Shown here one piece after another: positions 57,626 to 64,000 of a DNA stretch of 64,000 nt (its first letter is position 1; every line of letters begins with the position of its first letter). The stretch is from Thioalkalicoccus limnaeus (GTDB lineage Bacteria > Pseudomonadota > Gammaproteobacteria > Chromatiales > Chromatiaceae), in NCBI RefSeq assembly GCF_041197575.1, contig NZ_JBDKXB010000015.1:21274-85273 (forward strand), written 5' to 3'. The notes below the pieces were generated by a model. The model worked only from the letters and a program-made list of their open reading frames with translations, ran no database searches and was not told the origin of the DNA. Made by a program: the position numbers and the translations under genes.

Positions 57626-57849
57626 CTATCGGCCATCGTACACCGCTTGCAGCGCAGCGAGATCGAGCTTCTTCATCTTAAGAGCAGATTGAACGACACC
57701 AGATCGCAGTCGCCCGACGGCGCATCATGCAGTGTGCTGACGTTCGTGATGCTGGAGTCGGGGAAGACCGCGCAATGGAAACGGGCGGCTTCCCTGGCTT
57801 CCTTGTCGAACCAGAGGTGTGGAACGATCTTTTGCTGGCTCTCGGCCAT
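57626..57849 (-). pseudogene. VOC/PhnB-like (3-demethylubiquinone methyltransferase-like) gene with internal deletion
   Basis: The first 58 residues read as the normal N-terminus (KIVPHLWFDKEAREAARF, PDSSITNVSTLHDAPSGD), with a good GAGGAG ribosome site. The frame then breaks at LLLR. In another frame the next bases encode KMKKLDLAALQAVYDGR, the usual C-terminal end of this family. About 80 central codons are therefore missing and the halves are out of frame, so the gene is dead. It lies within the ECF42 operon. Confidence 0.82.
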
Positions 57850-57909
57850 TGTATTTCTCCTCTTGTCGATCACGGGTTGCCGGCGCAGTGCGCCGCGCGG
57901 GCGGTCTGT

Positions 57910-58443
57910 TCACTCGGGAGGGGTGAGGGGCAAGCCCCGAGGTGCGCCGGAGGAATCCGCGACGGGCAGGTCAAAGTGCAGCACGTCTTCGCGCTGGCCA
58001 AGCCCGCTGTAGAGCGCGATGGCCGCGTCGTCGGTGCGATCGGCCTGGACGAACACGACCCAGGCCCCGAGTTCGGCGGCAATCGCCTGCGTACGCCGAA
58101 TCAGCGCCGTGGCAATGCCGCGCCGCCGGCAAGCCGCGGCCACCGCGAGATCGTAGATGTAGACCTCGCTGCGTGGCCGTTCGAACTTGTCCAGCACGTA
58201 GGCGGCCAAGCCGCCGACCACCTTGCCTTCGATGTCCGCGATCAGGGCGATGAACTCCCGGCGCGCCAGCAGATGCACGAGGTAATCGGGCGGCGGTCGC
58301 GCGTTGGAGTAGGTTTCAGGTTCCCCGAACACGTCGGCAAACAGGTCGAGCAGCGCATGCATGGACGTTAGATCCGCCGGCCCGAGACGACGGATCTCGA
58401 ATGACGAGGCCACCTGCTGCGGGGCTGCCGGATCAGCCGCCAT
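57910..58443 (-). CDS. AAC(3)-I family aminoglycoside N-acetyltransferase-like GNAT protein
   Basis: The 177-aa protein matches AAC(3)-I closely in pattern: MHALLDLFADVFGEPETYS, FIALIADIEGKVVGGLAAYVLDKFE, RSEVYIYDLAVAAACRRRGIATALI (acetyl-CoA loop RRRGIA), GAWVVFVQADRTDDAAIALYSGLG and REDVLHFDL. It could acetylate aminoglycosides or a natural amine. It overlaps the SRPBCC gene stop by 11 bases, so it is part of the same operon rather than a cassette. Resistance is inferred, not shown. Confidence 0.88.
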   Translation of the reverse strand: MAADPAAPQQVASSFEIRRLGPADLTSMHALLDLFADVFGEPETYSNARPPPDYLVHLLARREFIALIADIEGKVVGGLAAYVLDKFERPRSEVYIYDLAVAAACRRRGIATALIRRTQAIAAELGAWVVFVQADRTDDAAIALYSGLGQREDVLHFDLPVADSSGAPRGLPLTPPE

Positions 58444-58888
58444 CAGGGACCTCGGGCTCGACCAGGTAGGCAAGCAGGGGCAGCGACTCCTGCCAACCGA
58501 GCGTGCAGAGCTCCAGGGGAATCGCTGGCGGCAGCCCGTCCTGAAGGATGTGCAGCGCGGTGCCGCACGGGACCGGCTCAAGGGTGATCGTGAGCGTCAT
58601 GTCATCGTCCAGCGCGGGATCGTCGAAGCGGTCGCTGACGACGATGCGCTGGCCAGGGACGAGTTCGCGGTACGCCCCGCCGAAGTCGTGGCGGGTACCG
58701 GTCGCGAAGTTGATGAAGCTGATCCGGTAGCCACCGCCCACGCGGGCGTCCATCTCGTGCACAACCGCGGTAAAGCCATGCGGTGCATTCCACTTGGCAA
58801 TGGCATCGGGTTCGAGAAACGCGCGATATACGCGCTCGGGTGGCGCGCGCAGGATGCGATGCAGGCGGACACTGCGGTCGGTGGACAT
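58433..58888 (-). CDS. SRPBCC/AHSA1-domain protein
   Basis: The 151-aa protein begins LHRILRAPPERVYRAFLEPDAIAKWNAPHGF and has GGGYRISF, the START-like AHSA1 pattern, with a closing GWQESLPLLAYLVE helix. These proteins bind a hydrophobic ligand in a cavity. They are common companions of ECF42 and DGPF genes. Confidence 0.9.
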   Translation of the reverse strand: MSTDRSVRLHRILRAPPERVYRAFLEPDAIAKWNAPHGFTAVVHEMDARVGGGYRISFINFATGTRHDFGGAYRELVPGQRIVVSDRFDDPALDDDMTLTITLEPVPCGTALHILQDGLPPAIPLELCTLGWQESLPLLAYLVEPEVPDGG

Positions 58889-58938
58889 GGCTGAGTCCCT
58901 CCGGGTTCGGGTGGCGGTCAGGATCATGGGCGGAGCCT

Positions 58939-59295
58939 TCAGCGCTGGTGGCAGGGCGCGCATTCGCGCACCTCGACCGTCGCGAAACGTGCGGCTGGGC
59001 AGCGGGCGGCCCATTCGACCGCTTCGTCGCGATTGGCGCAGTCGATCAGGAAAAATCCACCGATCATCTCGCGTGATTCGACGAACGGGCCGTCGATGAA
59101 ACGGGTCTTGTGCTCGCGCCTCAGTACGCGCACACCGTGGCGGTCGGGGCGCAGCGATTCGCTGGCGAGCAACTGACCACGGGCGTCGAGCTCGGCGCCG
59201 AAGGCGAGCATTTCGGCGTACAGCGCCTGGCCCTCGGCGTCGCTGCGGGCATCGCGGTCGCCGTGTTCTTCGAGGATCAGCAGCAGGAAATTCAT
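58939..59295 (-). CDS. YCII/DGPF-domain protein
   Basis: The 118-aa protein has the DGPF signature FIDGPFVESREMIGGFFLIDC, preceded by MLAFGAELDARGQLLASESL. DGPF proteins are the hallmark targets or partners of ECF42 sigma factors. The function of the family is not established. The ATG at 59295 follows directly after the VOC gene. Confidence 0.92.
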   Translation of the reverse strand: MNFLLLILEEHGDRDARSDAEGQALYAEMLAFGAELDARGQLLASESLRPDRHGVRVLRREHKTRFIDGPFVESREMIGGFFLIDCANRDEAVEWAARCPAARFATVEVRECAPCHQR

Positions 59296-59306
59296 CGCGG
59301 GTGCCC

Positions 59307-59690
59307 TCAGCGCATCGAATGCAAGCCGAAGCGGTTGCCGTCCGGGTCGCGCGCGATGACGCAAAAGCCGTATTCGCCGATGGCCTCCTTGGGGCTCTCG
59401 ATCGCGCCGCCGGCGCGAGCGACGCGTTCGGCCTCGACGCCACAGTCGTCACAGGCGAAGTAGACCAGGCTGCCGCCGGGGCCGACCGGGTTCTCCGGCC
59501 CCTGCACCAGCGCGCCGCCGCATCCGGGCAGATTCTCATCCATTGGAAACATCCACACCTCGGTGGTCGGCGCGAACGCGCTGGTATCGGCGCGCGTGAG
59601 CGCCACGCCCAGCACCGCCTCGTAGAACGCGCGGGCGCGGGCGATGTCCTGCGTGGGAATCTCGAACCAGACGACGGGGTTGGAGGCCAT
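59307..59690 (-). CDS. VOC family (glyoxalase-like) protein, first gene of the ECF42 operon
   Basis: The 127-aa protein has two beta-alpha-beta-beta-beta halves: NPVVWFEIPTQDIARARAFYEAVLG and GGSLVYFACDDCGVEAERVARAGG, ending with FCVIARDPDGNRFGLHS. An AGGAG eight bases before the ATG at 59690 marks the start. It is the promoter-proximal gene of eight that end with the sigma factor; the DGPF gene follows 11 bases later. Confidence 0.9.
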   Translation of the reverse strand: MASNPVVWFEIPTQDIARARAFYEAVLGVALTRADTSAFAPTTEVWMFPMDENLPGCGGALVQGPENPVGPGGSLVYFACDDCGVEAERVARAGGAIESPKEAIGEYGFCVIARDPDGNRFGLHSMR

Positions 59691-59861
59691 GGTGATATCT
59701 CCTGTGGCTGGATGGGGGCGGGCGGGACCGGTTGAGCTGTCCCTTTTAAATGTAGACGAACGGGAATCGGGAAATTCGACACTTGGCGTATCGGCAGTAG
59801 AACCGGCCTCTTTGACGACCCGAAGTCGATCTCCACCGGCGTCAGCGCCCGCGGTCGGCGT

Positions 59862-60299
59862 TCACTCCCAGCGCGCCGTCACGCCACCATGGCCTCGCAT
59901 CGCGTTGTAGCCTCCAGCGCCCAAGACCTCCTCCATCCGCGAGCAGGGATAACACAGGCCGGAGCCCTCGAGCACCGCCTCGCCGATCTGGAAGCGCCGA
60001 CCCTTAAGCGCCAGCAGGTTGATCCCGGACACCACCAGGTTGCGGCGCAGTTCCTCGGGCGCGGGCGCGGCACGGCCCAGCAGGGCGCCGATCACCGCCA
60101 GGTGCTCGGCCTGAATCAGGGTGACTTGGCGCGCGCCGTGGCGGCGCGTGTGGTAGTGATCACCCTCCAGCCCTTGGCCGGCGAGGGCGATGACGGTCCT
60201 TAGCGCCTGCACGGGTGCACGGCGCTGCGGGCGGATGCCGATCCAGTCGACACGTCCGGCGCGTGGGAAAGTCGACAGCCAGGTTCGGATGTCTGGCAT
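59862..60299 (-). CDS. MOSC-domain protein, possibly shortened at the C-terminus
   Basis: The 145-aa protein has the MOSC pattern RVDWIGIRPQRR, GLEGDHYHTRRHGARQVTLIQAEHL, RRNLVVSGINLLALKGRRFQIGEAVLEGSGLCYPCSRMEE and MRGHGGVTAR, with the molybdenum-cofactor cysteine in YPCSRM. It ends abruptly with WE, where relatives continue with about 10 more residues (VLEGG..R.GD), so a small 3' loss is possible. It is divergent from the dinB remnant. Confidence 0.82.
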   Translation of the reverse strand: MPDIRTWLSTFPRAGRVDWIGIRPQRRAPVQALRTVIALAGQGLEGDHYHTRRHGARQVTLIQAEHLAVIGALLGRAAPAPEELRRNLVVSGINLLALKGRRFQIGEAVLEGSGLCYPCSRMEEVLGAGGYNAMRGHGGVTARWE

Positions 60300-60451
60300 A
60301 GGATGCGGATAAGCCGGTGGCAAGGCGGATCGATCGGCCCGAGCGGGTCTTGCCCTGTTTGCGTGTCCTTCGGTGACGCCGGTGTTCTCGGCATCCGGGA
60401 GGGTATGGTGTCTCGCCGCATGACCGACAACACCACGAGGTCGATCGAACC

Positions 60452-60764
60452 GTGTCCCGCCTGATCATGCATGTCGATCTCGATGCCTTCTACGCGGCCA
60501 TCGAGCAACGCGATCATCCCGCGTGGCGCGGTCGTCCGCTGGTGGTCGGGGCAGCACCGGGCCAGCGCGGTGTCGTCGCGACCTGCTCCTACGAGGCGCG
60601 CCGCTTCGGCGTGCACTTGGCGATGCCGATCGCGCAGGCGGTGCGCCGGCTGCCGCCCGAGACCCTCTATGTGCGCCCGCGGATGGCGCGCTACGCGGAG
60701 GTCTCCCGGCAGGTCATGGCTGTGCTGGGGGCCTTCTCCCCGCTCATCGAGCGGGTCTCGACTG
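60452..60764 (+). pseudogene. dinB: dinB (DNA polymerase IV), truncated
   Basis: The first 104 residues are a normal Pol IV palm start (HVDLDAFYAAIEQRDHPAWRGRPLVVG with the catalytic Asp, TCSYEARRFGVHLAMPIAQA, FSPLIERVS). After IERVS, where the family continues with the second catalytic D-E pair, the sequence becomes unrelated. The remaining 250 or more residues are missing, so no polymerase can be made. The break at about 60764 is probably an insertion or deletion junction. Confidence 0.87.
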
Positions 60765-61382
60765 AAAAGATGGATTTGTCGCCCGTGTCGCCCCGGGTAG
60801 GGACGCGTAAGCGGTCTCTTCGACACGGGTCGACAGCAGCATCGCCCCACCAGCCGGCCATCCGGACCGCCCTCGCCCAATGGCCGTCAAGCCGATGCGA
60901 CCATTGCCGGCGCCTGGCCTGTTCCCACCGATGTTCCCATCAAGGGGAGGGAGAAAACGTGATCCAACCCGAGACATTCCCAGTTTTTTCAATCACCTAA
61001 TGGGCCGTTCCCACTGTTCCCAGATCCTGGAAGGAGACCCATTGCAACTTTGGCAGCCCTTCGGTACTGCCTCCTGACCTGGAAGCACCCCGTGAGGTGC
61101 CGCGGCGTACCCAAAGCAGGGCGATCAGAAGACTGTCTAGACGAGACTCGGGTAACCGTCGGCTTTTGCCAAGGTGATCAAGGATCCGCGACAACATTTC
61201 CCGTCGCGACAGAGAACAGTCCATTGGACATCACCGAAACAGCTATCCCGCCTCGATTGGTTGACGGAGTGGACACCCTCCGCGTTCTGTCCATTTGACG
61301 ACGTCGGCAACCCGAGGAAACCCAGTGGTAGGTAGGCCACTATAGCATTTCCGCGTGGTGACTCAGCGGTGACTCAACGAAA
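60765..61382. other. Non-coding region after the dinB break
   Basis: About 620 bases have no recognisable gene on either strand. It contains several GTTCCCA/TGTTCCC motifs (60917-60945 and 61006-61022), similar to motifs after the last gene of the window. It looks like leftover DNA of a mobile element. Confidence 0.45.
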
Positions 61383-61420
61383 AACGGCTTAGGGACGAAT
61401 CGCCTAAGCCGTTGTTTTAT
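61383..61420 (-). terminator. Bidirectional terminator beside the tRNA-Arg fragment
   Basis: AACGGCTTAGG (61383-61393) pairs with CCTAAGCCGTT (61403-61413). A T-rich stretch follows on each strand (GTTTTATTT on plus, TTTTTCG on minus). On the minus strand it lies just after the tRNA-Arg 3' end and is probably the original terminator of that tRNA. Confidence 0.8.
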
Positions 61421-61421
61421 T

Positions 61422-61466
61422 TGGCGCGCCCGGAGAGATTCGAACTCCCGAGCACCTGGTTCTTAG
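61422..61466 (-). other. Attachment site: 3' half of tRNA-Arg (UCU)
   Basis: On the minus strand the sequence runs CTAA-GAACC (3' side of the anticodon arm), then GGGAG-TTCGAAT-CTCTC (T arm), then CGGGCGC-G-CCA (3' acceptor). The 5' half, which should begin GCGCCCG, is absent. A tyrosine integrase starts 200 bases away, so this is one end of an integrated element. Its intact partner tRNA should lie at the other end, outside the window. Confidence 0.78.
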
Positions 61467-61597
61467 GCAGTTTCTACGGCGTTTCGCCAACCCGCACCCC
61501 GTCTGTGCCACACCTGCTAAGCCGCTGACTTGACTAAGCCAATCCGTGAAGTAAACTGACACGCAGAGACACCCGATACCCATTAAGATCGGTTTTG

Positions 61598-61618
61598 AAC
61601 TGTGGCAAAACTGTGGCA
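61598..61618 (+). repeat. Short direct repeat ahead of the integrase
   Basis: AACTGTGGCA occurs twice (61598-61607 and 61609-61618), one base apart, about 50 bases before the integrase ATG. It may be an integrase or excisionase arm site. Confidence 0.45.
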
Positions 61619-61665
61619 CGGATTCCGGGCCACCGACCAACTGACACGGAGACGGAGACGGGACC

Positions 61666-62940
61666 ATGCCGACCACCCTGACGGATCGATTCATCAAGGC
61701 CATCGAACCACCCGCCAAGGGCAAGCGGCTGCACTTCGATGACCACCGGGACGCGCCGCGCGGATTCGGCATCCGGGTCATGGCCAGCGGGACCAAGACC
61801 TTCGTACTGCGCTACCGAGCGAAGGCCGGGCAAGAGCGAATCCAGAGCATCGGCGAATATCCGACCTGGAGCCTGACTGCCGCCCGCCTGGAGGCAGCGA
61901 AGGTCCGCGCATCCGTCGATACCGGCGCCGACCCGATTCAGGAACGCCGAGACGAGCGCGCCGAACTGACCGTCGCCGACCTGGTGGATCGCTTCGCCAA
62001 GGCGCGCCTCGAGGAGCTGGACAGCGGCGCCGAAATCGCCCGGTACTTCGAGCGCGACCTGCTGCCCCAGCTCGGCAAGCGCAAGATCACGACCATCAAG
62101 CGCCGCGACATCATCGGCCTGATCGAGGCAAAGGCCCGCACCGCACCGCGCGCCGCCGCCCTGCTGCTGACCTACACGAAGCTGCTGTTCTCCTACGCCG
62201 AGGACCGCGAGCTGATCGAGCTGTCGCCCGCGACCGGCATCAAGCCCGCGAGGATCGGCAAGGCACTGAAACCCGTGAGGCGCACCCGGACCCTGGACGA
62301 TGCCGAGATCCGCGCGTTCTGGACCAACGCCGACACCTGCGGGATTCACCGCCTAACGGCCATCGCCTTGAAGTTGATCCTCGTCACCGGACAACGGCCC
62401 GGCGAGGTTGTCGGGATGCGCTGGGATGAGATCGACGAGCAGTCCGCCACCTGGACCATCCCGGCCGCGCGACGCAAGACCGAGGAAGGCCACACCGTCC
62501 ACCTGACAGGCACGGCGCTCGACCTGCTACGCCAGGCCAAGGCCGAGGTTCAACGGCTGTCAGAGCGGCGCCGATGGGAGCCGGGCGGGTATGTGTTCGA
62601 GCAACGCGAGGGCAAGCCCGCCACCACCGCCGGCCTTTCGCGCGCGCTGGATCGGTACGCCGAGCGACTGGGCGCCAAGGACCACCCCGACTGGGGGCGC
62701 TGGCATCCACACGACCTGCGCCGCACCTGCCGGACCCGCCTGTCTGAGATCGGCATCGCCCAGGAGGTTGCCGAGCGCGTCATCGGACACAAGCAACCGG
62801 GACTCGTCGCCACCTACAACCAGCACCGCTACCACCACGAGATCCGCGCCGCCCTGGACGCCTGGGACCGACGCCTGCTGGCGATCGTCCATCCGCCCGA
62901 GGACAACGTTCTGGCGTTCGCGCGAGCCGCGGGCGAATAA
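61666..62940 (+). CDS. Tyrosine-type site-specific integrase
   Basis: The 424-aa protein has the N-terminal DUF4102 arm-binding domain (LTDRFIKAIEPPAKGKRLHFDD...GFGIRVM...RYRAKAGQERIQSIGEYPTWSL), a central SAM-like domain, and the catalytic domain: first Arg in TGQRPGEVVGMRWDEI, HxxR in HPHDLRRTCRTRL, and the closing H...Y in IGHKQPGLVATYNQHRY. All active-site residues are intact. This P4/CP4-57-like class targets tRNA genes, in line with the tRNA-Arg fragment next to it. Confidence 0.95.
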   Translation: MPTTLTDRFIKAIEPPAKGKRLHFDDHRDAPRGFGIRVMASGTKTFVLRYRAKAGQERIQSIGEYPTWSLTAARLEAAKVRASVDTGADPIQERRDERAELTVADLVDRFAKARLEELDSGAEIARYFERDLLPQLGKRKITTIKRRDIIGLIEAKARTAPRAAALLLTYTKLLFSYAEDRELIELSPATGIKPARIGKALKPVRRTRTLDDAEIRAFWTNADTCGIHRLTAIALKLILVTGQRPGEVVGMRWDEIDEQSATWTIPAARRKTEEGHTVHLTGTALDLLRQAKAEVQRLSERRRWEPGGYVFEQREGKPATTAGLSRALDRYAERLGAKDHPDWGRWHPHDLRRTCRTRLSEIGIAQEVAERVIGHKQPGLVATYNQHRYHHEIRAALDAWDRRLLAIVHPPEDNVLAFARAAGE

Positions 62941-63044
62941 CCGTGTTCTGCCAAGCCTAGGGTAGCTCCCGAAAAGGCGGATTCCTTCACCGCCCTGGCT
63001 TGGCACCTTCCATTGAAGGAACGACGCATTTGAAGGAGCGTCAC

Positions 63045-63728
63045 ATGCTGCACAAGGACTATTACCGCTTGGGCGACGTGGCGGATGCATGGCGCTGCAC
63101 CGTCGATGACATCCTGCATCACTTCCTGCATGGCCGAATAAATCTCGGCGTCGTGTTTCACCAAGAGACACTTCACGGCCTGAATAACGAATTTGAAACC
63201 GTTGGAATCTACAGCGTGTCAGGCGTGCTGAGTCCACCGCGCTGCATTGCTGAAACCTGGGAACTTGGCGACGATACCCCAACGGAAGCCGGCGGTTTTG
63301 CGCCACACACGGAATACCCGCCAGACATTCACGCCGCGTGCTACATGGATGAATCCGAATTCCCCGCGCCATGGCCTTGGGCTGCGGGCAGGAATCACGA
63401 CAACCCCGAGACCGACCACGACAAAATCGCGATGTTCGTAGTCAGTCCCAATAGGCTGATCACCATCAAGAGGACCGACCTGGTTGTTCACGCTGCCGAG
63501 CGCACCAGAATCGAGTCTATGCCGGGCTTCGTTGTCGCATCACAGCCGACACCCGGCAGGTGGGCGCATGATGCGTTGCTGAATCGATGGTGGCCAAAGG
63601 AGGAGCAGGAAGAGCCACCCGAAGATTCAAAGAACGACGCCAAAGGGCCGACATTCGAGGGCGGTTGCGAGCGCTCGAAGAATTCCTTACCAAGAAAGGA
63701 ATCCCCCCTGAAGACTGGCCTTGCCTAA
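63045..63728 (+). CDS. Element-borne protein with HTH-like N-terminus, function unknown
   Basis: The 227-aa protein starts YYRLGDVADAWRCTVDDILHHFLHGRINLGVVF, resembling a MerR/excisionase-like helix-turn-helix, followed by a region (about 40-200) of unknown fold found in phage- and island-encoded proteins. The C-terminal 30 residues are charged and low in complexity. AAGGAG six bases upstream supports the ATG at 63045. Placed after the integrase, it may regulate the element. Confidence 0.65.
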   Translation: MLHKDYYRLGDVADAWRCTVDDILHHFLHGRINLGVVFHQETLHGLNNEFETVGIYSVSGVLSPPRCIAETWELGDDTPTEAGGFAPHTEYPPDIHAACYMDESEFPAPWPWAAGRNHDNPETDHDKIAMFVVSPNRLITIKRTDLVVHAAERTRIESMPGFVVASQPTPGRWAHDALLNRWWPKEEQEEPPEDSKNDAKGPTFEGGCERSKNSLPRKESPLKTGLA

Positions 63729-63880
63729 AAACGCGGCACGGGTATTCCTACAAAAGCATCCATCAGGCACTAGCCAGCCATACCGCGTTTAAGAGTCAGC
63801 ACGGGCACGGCGAGCCAATCACACTATCCCACTTCAAGGAACACTTCTGGAAAAAGCAGACCGTCGCTAAGCTCGAATAG
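63587..63880 (+). CDS. Small hypothetical protein of the integrated element
   Basis: The 97-aa frame overlaps the end of the previous gene by about 140 bases in a different frame. Its second half, RALEEFLTKKGIPPEDWPCLKTRHGYSYKSIHQALASH, looks more protein-like than the overlapping tail of the upstream gene. The true start may be later than 63587, near 63650. No family recognised. Confidence 0.5.
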   Translation: MVAKGGAGRATRRFKERRQRADIRGRLRALEEFLTKKGIPPEDWPCLKTRHGYSYKSIHQALASHTAFKSQHGHGEPITLSHFKEHFWKKQTVAKLE

Positions 63881-63937
63881 GGGGAACAGGAGGAACAGGG
63901 AACATTGTTCCCCTATTGACTGTTCCCCTGCCCCGCT
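63880..63937. repeat. GGGAAC/GTTCCC-rich region with nested inverted repeats
   Basis: After the last gene the sequence has GGGGAACAG, GGAACAGG and GGGAACA facing TTGTTCCCC and CTGTTCCCC. The motifs can pair in several ways. Possible roles are terminator, iterons or protein binding; none is proven. Confidence 0.5.
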
Positions 63938-64000
63938 ATGCACGATGCCCCGCACGACATCCACCGTCATGCGAGGCAATAAATGTCAATTCGCGATCGC

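Noticed and set aside
60765..61000. Continuation of the dinB reading frame to 61000
   Set aside because: After residue 104 the sequence has no similarity to Pol IV and is Ser/Arg/His-rich; it is read-through into unrelated DNA.
61422..61510. Complete tRNA gene beside the integrase
   Set aside because: Only the 3' half folds as tRNA; the expected 5' acceptor GCGCCCG and D arm are absent, so it is a fragment or att site.
1..64000. CRISPR arrays
   Set aside because: No regularly spaced direct repeats of 25-40 bases with unique spacers were seen anywhere in the window.
1..64000. rRNA operon
   Set aside because: The tRNA-Ala/tRNA-Glu genes at 47.6 kb could suggest one, but no 16S, 23S or 5S sequence is present.

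Overview
The window looks like chromosome of a high-GC gammaproteobacterium, most likely a purple sulfur bacterium of the Chromatiaceae. The best markers are a glycine/tyrosine-rich sulfur globule envelope protein (23803-24183), a complete HoxEFUYH NAD-linked hydrogenase with its HoxW protease, a nifVWZM operon behind a sigma-54/NifA control region, an octahaem tetrathionate-reductase-type cytochrome with a cytochrome b partner, and a DsrC-like protein without the redox cysteines. I cannot name the genus. All calls come from reading the sequence and translations; no database search was run.

Layout. 0-1.7 kb: a nuclease-like lipoprotein and a small secreted protein. 1.7-7.4 kb (minus): hoxEFUYHW. 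7.7-21.1 kb: housekeeping genes, namely pssA, tRNA-Leu, gmhA-hldE (heptose synthesis), a DUF21 membrane protein, an OsmC protein, a Cache sensor-like protein, a glycosyltransferase, cbpM-cbpA, a Ycf46-like ATPase, leuA and a type-4 uracil-DNA glycosylase. 21.5-24.3 kb: a B12-binding protein with the light-sensor signature W-x9-EH, overlapping a diguanylate cyclase gene, then the sulfur globule gene and its terminator. 24.5-30.3 kb: arsB with a CBS protein, dsbB, and nifVWZM. 30.4-34.4 kb: the octahaem cytochrome pair, imperfect intergenic repeats and an MFS transporter. 34.6-47.9 kb: SDR, deoxyinosine glycosylase, yrfG, rhlB / trxA-rho, glnS, gltX, rluB, htpX, tRNA-Ala and tRNA-Glu.

48.3-64 kb is the accessory part: a DsrC-like/oleate hydratase pair, two perfect hairpins, a caspase-like protease overlapping an alpha/beta hydrolase, a SRAP remnant, a toxin-antitoxin pair, an ECF42-type sigma operon of small enzymes, and a MOSC gene beside a truncated dinB. 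The end carries a tyrosine integrase next to the 3' half of a tRNA-Arg gene, which marks the edge of an integrated element running off the right side. At least three genes here are decayed (SRAP, a VOC/PhnB-like gene, dinB), which fits repeated insertion and deletion.

How the parts relate. Hox ties H2 to NAD(H); nifV supplies homocitrate for the nitrogenase cofactor and nifWZM mature the enzyme; the sulfur globule and octahaem proteins fit oxidation of reduced sulfur. The two most interesting systems are the B12 photoreceptor-like/diguanylate cyclase pair, whose layout matches the recently described photocobilins, and the caspase/hydrolase pair, which looks like a candidate conflict or cell-death module.
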